This document shows positions 6,426 through 10,962 of a DNA stretch of 10,962 nucleotides, one piece after another. The position numbers and the translations under genes were made by a program. This DNA comes from Selenomonadaceae bacterium UBA2897 (GTDB lineage: Bacteria; Bacillota; Negativicutes; Selenomonadales; Selenomonadaceae). Each line of letters starts with the position of its first letter. The first letter of the stretch is position 1. The notes under the pieces are model-generated. The model had not been told where the DNA came from, searched no databases, and was given only the letters and a program-made list of their open reading frames with translations. Location of the stretch: NCBI GenBank assembly GCA_002350105.1, contig DEDT01000026.1, positions 26,483-37,444 on the forward strand, in the 5' to 3' direction.

Positions 6426-8237
6426 ATGCAAAAGGAATTCTTTCAGGCACAGCGCCAGGCGGCGCTGACGCAAGCCCGGATATTAAAGCAAAAAGACAGC
6501 CGGCTCGTCCTGGGGCGCGGCGCGGCGTTTCTCGCGCTCGTCTTCGCGCTGGCGGCAGGCTGGGACGGCCATGCCTTGGGCTGGGTACTGGCCGCACTGC
6601 TTCTGGCTGGCTTCTGCCTGCTCGTGCGGGCGCATGCCCGGGTGCGCCATACGCTGCTCCTGACAGAGAGCCGTCTCGCCGTGCTCGCGGACTGGCTGAG
6701 CCGCTTTGACGACGGCTGGAAGGAGCTCGCCGCCAGCGGCGAGAGCTATCGCCGTGCAGAGAAGCCACAGGCGGAGGACCTCAACCTCTACGGCCACGCT
6801 TCCGCCTTCCAATACCTCTGCCAGGCGCGCACCAGAATGGGCCGCGACCAGCTGGCCTCCGCCCTCTCGCCTGTGCCGCCCGCCCGTGCCGTCATCCTCG
6901 CCCGCCAGCAGGCCGCTGCAGAACTTGGCAGGCAGGGGGCGCAGGTACTGGCCGTGCAGACCTGCGCCGCCCTGCTGCCCGAAAACCACGACACGCAGCC
7001 GCTGTTGCAGAGCCTGCGTCAGGAGTTCCCCGCCATCAGTCCGCTCTGGGAGAAGCTGGCCCTCCTGCTGCCCGTCTGCCTGCTCGTCAGCTGCCTGCTG
7101 GCCGCCGGAGGATATATCAGCTGGCTGTTGCCCGGCCTGCTCGTGCTCTGGCAGTTCACCCTCACGCAGCTTTTCGACCACCGGCACGAGGACGTGCTCG
7201 CGCCGCTCTCGGCCCTGCAGGACACGCTGCAGCCCTACGCGGCCATCTTCGAGCAGCTGGAAAAGACCACGCCACAGGCACCGCTGCTGCAGGAGCTGCA
7301 GGCCCGCCTGCGCCCGCACGAAGGACACCCCGGAGCCACAGCGTCACTACGGATGCTCGCCCGCCTCACCAGTGCCGTGAGCGCGCGGCGCAACTTCGCC
7401 TTTCTCATCCTCGCCAACGCCGCGCTGCTCTGGGATGTCCACTGCTGCACGCGCACACTGCGCTGGCGGCAGGCCGCCCGCCACGACCTCGCAGACTGGC
7501 TCGTGGCCTTTGCGCGCTGGGAAATGCTCGCGAGCCTCAGCACGCCCTTTTTCACGCGCCAGCACACCTGCCTGCCCGAACTGCTGCCAGATGGACGACC
7601 GCAGGTACAAGGCTGGGGCGTCATCTCCCTGCTGCTGCCCGAGGCACAGGCCGTGCCCAATGATATGGACTTCGCCGCCGGCACCTGCATCATCACGGGC
7701 TCGAACATGAGCGGCAAGACGACGTACCTGCGCACGCTGGCGCTCTCCGCCGTCCTCGCCTACGCGGGCGCACCGGTCTGCGCCGCGCACTTCGCGCTCA
7801 CGCCCATGCCCGTCTACACCTCCATGCGCATCGCCGACGACCTCGAGCACGGCATTTCCACCTTTTACGCCGAGCTGCTACGCATCAAGGCCATGATCGC
7901 GGCCAGCCGCAAGGGCACTGCCGTACTGCTCTGCATCGATGAAATCTTCAAGGGCACGAACTCTGCCGACCGCATCGTCGGCGCCCGCGCCGCCATCACG
8001 CAGCTCTCGCGGCCCCACTGCCTCACGCTCGTGACGACGCACGACTTTGAGCTCTGCGACCTGCAGACGCCGGACGACAGGCCCGTGCGCAACCTGCACT
8101 TCACCGAGCACTACGAAGGGGACAAGATCGCCTTTGACTTCAAGGTGCGCCCCGGCCGCTGCCAGACCACGAACGCGCGCTACCTGCTGCGCATGGCCGG
8201 CATCCTCCCCGCTGCGGCAACAAAGCCCCCGGCATAA
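6426..8237 (+). CDS. Membrane-anchored MutS-family ATPase (MutS domain V protein)
   Basis: This 603-aa protein has a C-terminal MutS-type ATPase domain fused to membrane segments. It is shorter than the mismatch-repair protein MutS (about 850 aa) and lacks its N-terminal mismatch-recognition domain. Two membrane helices lie at about 33-46 and 50-67, and two more at about 211-229 and 231-248. Between them is DLNLYGHASAFQYL (118-131), resembling the connector of this subfamily. The ATPase site has Walker A GSNMSGKTT (425-433), Walker B LCIDEIF (D505, E506) followed by KGTNSADR, and TTHD with H539. The start is ATG 6426 with AAAGGA eight bases upstream. The upstream terminator implies independent transcription, although I see no convincing promoter in the 40-base gap. 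Members are usually annotated only as MutS-related; a role in mismatch repair is not established. The ATPase residues are intact. Confidence 0.92.
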   Translation: MQKEFFQAQRQAALTQARILKQKDSRLVLGRGAAFLALVFALAAGWDGHALGWVLAALLLAGFCLLVRAHARVRHTLLLTESRLAVLADWLSRFDDGWKELAASGESYRRAEKPQAEDLNLYGHASAFQYLCQARTRMGRDQLASALSPVPPARAVILARQQAAAELGRQGAQVLAVQTCAALLPENHDTQPLLQSLRQEFPAISPLWEKLALLLPVCLLVSCLLAAGGYISWLLPGLLVLWQFTLTQLFDHRHEDVLAPLSALQDTLQPYAAIFEQLEKTTPQAPLLQELQARLRPHEGHPGATASLRMLARLTSAVSARRNFAFLILANAALLWDVHCCTRTLRWRQAARHDLADWLVAFARWEMLASLSTPFFTRQHTCLPELLPDGRPQVQGWGVISLLLPEAQAVPNDMDFAAGTCIITGSNMSGKTTYLRTLALSAVLAYAGAPVCAAHFALTPMPVYTSMRIADDLEHGISTFYAELLRIKAMIAASRKGTAVLLCIDEIFKGTNSADRIVGARAAITQLSRPHCLTLVTTHDFELCDLQTPDDRPVRNLHFTEHYEGDKIAFDFKVRPGRCQTTNARYLLRMAGILPAAATKPPA

Positions 8238-8294
8238 CCGGTACACTACCATAACTTCCTCATAGGTTATACATGGTGCAAAGACATGCGTTTA

Positions 8295-8303
8295 TGGTAT
8301 AAT
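8295..8303 (+). promoter_or_regulatory. Extended -10 promoter before the Rpn-like remnant
   Basis: TGG followed by TATAAT (8298-8303) forms an extended -10; TGGTGC, 18 bases upstream at 8274-8279, is a poor -35. The 13-mer TTATGGTATAATA is identical to the one at the ATPase promoter (2633-2645). A good GGAGGG (8321-8326) follows, but the nearby ATGs (8333 and 8337) are in other frames than the downstream remnant. Confidence 0.55.
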
Positions 8304-8331
8304 AAATATAAGGGACGAATGGAGGGATTGC

Positions 8332-8886
8332 GATGCATGGGCCACGCCGGAACGAGCACGGTTCAACAGCAGTATGATGGATACGATGTCCGTCAAAAAA
8401 GGCTTCAAGTGGGGAAAAGACCATCTGCCGCCCGTGCACGTCATCTTCATCACGGAACATGACACCCTCGGTGGCGGAAAACCTATCTATCACGCCTATC
8501 GCACGATTGCCGAGTTGGACCACCAGCGCCTTGAAGATCATGCCGACGTCATCTACGTCAATGCCAGCTATCAAGATGACAGTGCCCTCGGCCGCCTGAT
8601 GCACGATATGTTCTGCGAGAATCCGGATGACATGTACTACTCAGAGCTGGCCGAGCGTTCCAAATATTTCAAGATTGACGAACATGGGGTGATGAAGATG
8701 TGTGAAGCAATGGAAAAACTCATGGAAGAAGACCGCGCAGAGACGCGGCTGGCTGAACAAAAGAGTACTATTCTGCGTCTCTTCCACAAGGGAAAAAAAG
8801 TCGCAGACATGATGGATGCAACAGACTGGACTGCAGATCAGGTTCGGAGCTTCCTCCGCTCACAGAATCTTCAGCCAGTACAATGA
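8332..8886 (+). pseudogene. 5'-truncated Rpn-family PD-(D/E)XK nuclease/transposase remnant
   Basis: This frame encodes the C-terminal part of an Rpn-family recombination-promoting nuclease/putative transposase. Recognisable stretches are LPPVHVIFITEHDTLGGGKP, the YVNASYQDD block, the MHDMFCENPDDMYYSELAER block and a helical C-terminus with a predicted helix-turn-helix-like end. The first in-frame ATG is at 8374 (170 aa), but it has no Shine-Dalgarno site. Similarity continues upstream of it (ATPERARFNSSMMD), so translation from 8374 would begin inside the domain. Full proteins are about 300 aa; the N-terminal nuclease core with its catalytic Asp and Glu-x-Lys/Gln is absent. The open frame extends back to 8266 with no ATG. 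Ribosome-site-backed ATGs at 8333 and 8337 read out of frame and stop soon. I therefore call it a decayed gene. It could still express as a short ORF; the family match is from memory of its motifs. Confidence 0.78.
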
Positions 8887-8905
8887 TATAAAGAAACATC
8901 AGTCA

Positions 8906-8953
8906 TATGTAAAACACCGTAAGCCAATGATTGAGCCTACGGTGTTTTACGTA
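8906..8953. terminator. Long hairpin, possible bidirectional terminator
   Basis: GTAAAACACCGTA (8909-8921) pairs perfectly with TACGGTGTTTTAC (8938-8950). A mismatch and two more pairs follow towards the loop, and three outer pairs include one G-T. A-run and T-run arms (AAAA, TTTT) make it usable from both strands. It closes the Rpn-like remnant on the plus strand, and could also end the small minus-strand ORF just to its right. Confidence 0.75.
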
Positions 8954-8959
8954 GTTAGG

Positions 8960-9118
8960 TTATGAATAAGCGCGCTTTATGCTATTCAACCGAACTTTGC
9001 ATTGATTTTTCATGCCGTAATTACGCACCCAGTCTAAATCAGATTGCCATTTAGCAACGGCCTGTGCCTTGCGTACTTGATTTTTGCTCGTCGTGATATT
9101 GAATCGAATGTGCTCCAT
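8960..9118 (-). CDS. Possible small protein, 52 aa, unrecognised
   Basis: A minus-strand frame from ATG 9118 gives a 52-aa basic peptide: it starts MEHIRFNITTSKNQVRKAQA and ends in KVRLNSIKRAYS. GAAGG lies about eight bases before the ATG, and TATAAA sits further upstream at 9138-9143 (no good -35). A strong hairpin (8906-8953) lies immediately downstream. The peptide has no hydrophobic segment or recognised motif; its Lys/Arg content would suit a nucleic-acid-binding small protein or a fragment of a larger one. Codon use is AT-richer than the backbone, like the surrounding patch. I do not recognise a family. It may be a chance frame or a relic. Confidence 0.35.
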   Translation of the reverse strand: MEHIRFNITTSKNQVRKAQAVAKWQSDLDWVRNYGMKNQCKVRLNSIKRAYS

Positions 9119-9211
9119 GACACTAGCCTTCGGTAAAATTTATACGATGTAGACGGAATGCGTAAGTCGTTAAAATCTTACAAAAAGGCTTAGATATTTT
9201 TACTTCTTCGT

Positions 9212-9226
9212 TGTAAGCGCTTTACA
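9212..9226. promoter_or_regulatory. cre-like palindrome overlapping the HIT-gene -35 box
   Basis: TGTAAGCGCTTTACA has 5-bp inverted arms (TGTAA and TTACA). It differs from a perfect CcpA/LacI-type site (TGTAAGCGCTTACA) by one extra T. It covers the -35 box at 9221-9226, a position suited to repression. The extra base in the centre could abolish binding, so this is only a candidate. Confidence 0.35.
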
Positions 9227-9249
9227 GAACCGGTAATCGGCGTTACAAT
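9221..9249 (+). promoter_or_regulatory. Promoter of the HIT-family gene
   Basis: TTTACA (9221-9226) and TACAAT (9244-9249), each a 5/6 match to the sigma-A consensus, are separated by exactly 17 bases. The predicted leader to ATG 9316 is about 60 bases. This is the best complete two-box promoter in the window. Confidence 0.75.
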
Positions 9250-9315
9250 AATATCGAATCAAGGGAACCGCTAAGACAGCGACCCTCAAGGCTATCAATT
9301 CTCAGAGGTGCTTGT

Positions 9316-9735
9316 ATGAAAGACGAAAACTGCGCGTACTGCATGCGGAACGAGCTGCTGGACCAGTTCGGTATCTTTGTCTGCGAACTGCCGGCCAGCA
9401 TCCTGGTACTTTTCAAGGAGCAGAGCCATCCCGGGCGCTGCATCGTGGCCGCAAAGCAGCACGTCAGTGAAATCACCGACATGACCGAGGATGAAATGGA
9501 TGCCTTCTACCGCGACGTCCGCCATGTCGCCGCAGCTGTCCACAAGGCATTCCAGCCAGACAAGGTGAACTATGGCGCGTATGGCGATACGGGGAAGCAT
9601 TGCCACGTACACATCGTTCCCAAGTACAAAGATGGCTTTGAGTGGGGTGGCACGTTTGCTATGAATCCCCAGCAGAAATTCCTTTCCCCTAAGGAATACG
9701 AAGCGATGATCACGAAGCTCAAAGCTGCCCTCTGA
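9316..9735 (+). CDS. HIT-family nucleotide-binding protein
   Basis: This 139-aa histidine triad protein belongs to a family of cytosolic hydrolases or transferases acting on nucleoside phosphoramidates and dinucleoside polyphosphates. The triad is H95-C-H97-V-H99 (KHCHVHIVPKY), with H97 expected to be the nucleophile. An N-terminal CAYC pair (C6, C9) and H49 (KQHV) could be zinc ligands, as in Hint-type members. HPGRCIVAAKQHVSEITDM (38-56) is the usual nucleotide-pocket strand. The length is normal for the family. The start is ATG 9316 with AGAGGTG five bases upstream. It has its own promoter and converges on the symporter gene across a shared terminator, so it is monocistronic. The exact substrate cannot be told. 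Confidence 0.92.
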   Translation: MKDENCAYCMRNELLDQFGIFVCELPASILVLFKEQSHPGRCIVAAKQHVSEITDMTEDEMDAFYRDVRHVAAAVHKAFQPDKVNYGAYGDTGKHCHVHIVPKYKDGFEWGGTFAMNPQQKFLSPKEYEAMITKLKAAL

Positions 9736-9787
9736 TTCGTCATGTTCCATTTCCCCTATTCTTTCCCCCTAAACCCAAACCCATGAT

Positions 9788-9828
9788 ACAGCAAAAAAGC
9801 AGCCGTGCGTTGGCTGCTTTTTTGCTGT
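9788..9828. terminator. Bidirectional terminator between the HIT and symporter genes
   Basis: ACAGCAAAAAAGCAGCC (9788-9804) pairs perfectly over 17 bp with its complement at 9812-9828, around a 7-base loop. The internal A6 and T6 tracts give a poly-U run in either direction. It lies between two convergent genes. The nonamer TTTTGCTGT recurs just to its right, at 9820-9828 and 9832-9840. Confidence 0.9.
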
Positions 9829-9894
9829 CTGTTTTGCTGTAAAGAAAGGCAACTGGCGACAATGCCCGGCTGCCTGAAAAATTTTTCCGGTAAA

Positions 9895-10962
9895 TTATTC
9901 CTCATCCGGCCTACGGCTGAGGTACTTGTTCGTCTCAGCCACGATGACGCCAGAGAGTGCCAGCAGCGCGATGAGGTTCGGAATGGCCATGAGGCCGTTG
10001 ACGATATCGGCGAGGATCCAGATTGCCTCCAGCTTCAGGAAAGCACCCGAAGCGATGAGCAGGATGAAGATGACGCGATAGGGCAGCACGCCGCGATTGC
10101 CGAAGAGGTAGATGCAGGCGCGTTCGCCGTAGTAGTTCCAGCCGAGAATCGTCGTGAAGGCGAAGAGCACGAGGGAGATCGTCAGCAGGGCACTGCCCAC
10201 GCCGCCATACGTGCTGGCAAAAGCCGCACTCGTCATGGCCGCACCGGCCAGGTCGCCCTGCCAGACGCCCGTGAGCACGAGCGTGAGGCCCGTCATCGTG
10301 CAGATGATGATCGTATCGATGAAGGTACCCGTCATGGAAATGAGTCCCTGCTCCGCCGGCCACTTCGTCTTGGCGGCGGCGGCGGCAATCGGCGCCGAGC
10401 CGAGACCGGACTCATTGGAGAACACGCCGCGCGCGATACCATTCTGCATGGCCATCATGATTGTGGAGCCGGCGAAGCCGCCCACCGCCGCCGAGCCCGT
10501 GAAGGCGCTCTCGACGATGAGGCCGACCGCATCGGGAATGGCGCTGAGGTTCGCCACGAGCAGGCCGAAGCAGACCGCCACGTAGAGGAACGCCATGAAC
10601 GGGATGATCTTCGAGGCCACCTTCGCGATGCTCTGCAGGCCGCCGAGCGTGATGGCCGCGATGAAGAAGGTCAGGATGCCGTCGGTCGCCAGCTTCGGGA
10701 AGCCGAAGGAAATTTTCATGCTGTCGACGATGGCGTTGACCTGCGGAAAGGTACCGATGCCGAAGAACGCGACGCCGATACAGGCCAGCGCGAAGAACGT
10801 CGCCAGCGGCTTCCATTTCTCACCCATGCCGTTGCGGATGTAGAACATCGGGCCGCCCGCGATCTCGCCCTTCTCATCGACAGAGCGATACTTCACGGCC
10901 AGCAGGCCCTCGGAATACTTCGTCGCCATGCCGAAGAAGGCCGCGACCCACATCCAGAAGAT
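9895..10962 (-). CDS. AGCS-family sodium:alanine/glycine symporter, N-terminus beyond the right edge
   Basis: This is the C-terminal 355 residues of an alanine/glycine:cation symporter (AlsT/AgcS type), an inner-membrane carrier importing small amino acids with Na+. Family blocks seen in order are IFWMWVAAFFGMATKYSEG at the edge, then FGIGTFPQVNAIVDSM, GLQSIAKVASKIIPFMAFLYV, the hallmark FSNESGLGSAPIAAAAAKT, then QGLISMTGTFIDTIIICTMTG and LGWNYYGERACIYLFG. About eight hydrophobic segments are visible. Full proteins are about 450-480 aa, so roughly 100 N-terminal residues are outside the window. A methionine at 10953 is internal, not the start, because the frame stays open to 10962 with conserved sequence. 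The gene ends at TAA 9897-9895 and shares a terminator with the convergent HIT gene. The transported amino acid is inferred from the family only. Confidence 0.95.
   Translation of the reverse strand: MFWMWVAAFFGMATKYSEGLLAVKYRSVDEKGEIAGGPMFYIRNGMGEKWKPLATFFALACIGVAFFGIGTFPQVNAIVDSMKISFGFPKLATDGILTFFIAAITLGGLQSIAKVASKIIPFMAFLYVAVCFGLLVANLSAIPDAVGLIVESAFTGSAAVGGFAGSTIMMAMQNGIARGVFSNESGLGSAPIAAAAAKTKWPAEQGLISMTGTFIDTIIICTMTGLTLVLTGVWQGDLAGAAMTSAAFASTYGGVGSALLTISLVLFAFTTILGWNYYGERACIYLFGNRGVLPYRVIFILLIASGAFLKLEAIWILADIVNGLMAIPNLIALLALSGVIVAETNKYLSRRPDEE

Larger units (their letters stand above)
9119..9315. other. AT-rich intergenic stretch between the small ORF and the HIT gene
   Basis: All forward frames carry frequent stops and no coding signal is seen. 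It holds the HIT-gene promoter and cre-like palindrome (9211-9249), plus a leader with small hairpins. The rest is unexplained. Together with 8887-9118 it makes the longest poorly coding region in the window. Confidence 0.6.

Noticed and set aside
9876..9887. 12-bp palindrome GAAAAATTTTTC downstream of the symporter stop
   Set aside because: It is an AT-only core likely to arise by chance, and the convincing terminator lies further downstream at 9788-9828.

Overview
The window reads as a GC-rich genome of a Gram-negative-type Firmicute (Negativicutes). My best guess is Selenomonadaceae, such as Selenomonas or Mitsuokella. This rests on the yybS-gdpP gene pair, Firmicute-like Shine-Dalgarno sites and sigma-A-like promoters, and the style of the proteins. 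The genus is inferred, not shown. The window holds a mostly ordinary chromosomal backbone with two AT-richer accessory patches.

Layout: (1) Positions 1-2397, minus strand: the yybS-gdpP pair. A DUF2232 membrane protein is followed 9 bases later by the cyclic-di-AMP phosphodiesterase GdpP, which runs off the left edge. They are driven by an extended -10 promoter at 2457-2485. (2) Positions 2587-4048, plus strand: an accessory cassette with a lone AAA_14/DUF4143 ATPase. It is preceded by three near-identical 18-bp repeats placed exactly 33 bp apart around its promoter, and closed by a hairpin. (3) Positions 4114-6389: a small secreted or membrane-anchored protein of unknown role with a glycine-rich membrane segment, then a phosphoglucomutase/phosphomannomutase-family enzyme ending at a very strong terminator. 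(4) Positions 6426-8237: a membrane-anchored MutS-family ATPase. (5) Positions 8238-9315: an AT-richer patch with a 5'-truncated Rpn/PD-(D/E)XK transposase-like remnant, a strong hairpin and a possible 52-aa ORF on the minus strand. (6) Positions 9316-9735: a HIT-family protein with a good promoter and a cre-like palindrome over its -35 box. It converges on (7) 9895-10962, minus strand: an AGCS-family sodium:amino-acid symporter cut by the right edge. The two share a 17-bp-stem bidirectional terminator.

Functionally, the backbone genes are independent housekeeping functions: second-messenger turnover, sugar-phosphate isomerisation, nucleotide hydrolysis and amino-acid uptake. The most noteworthy structure is the three-copy 33-bp-phased repeat at the ATPase promoter, which looks like a multi-site operator or a cassette-specific element. 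Many long antisense frames in the GC-rich genes are shadows and are not annotated.
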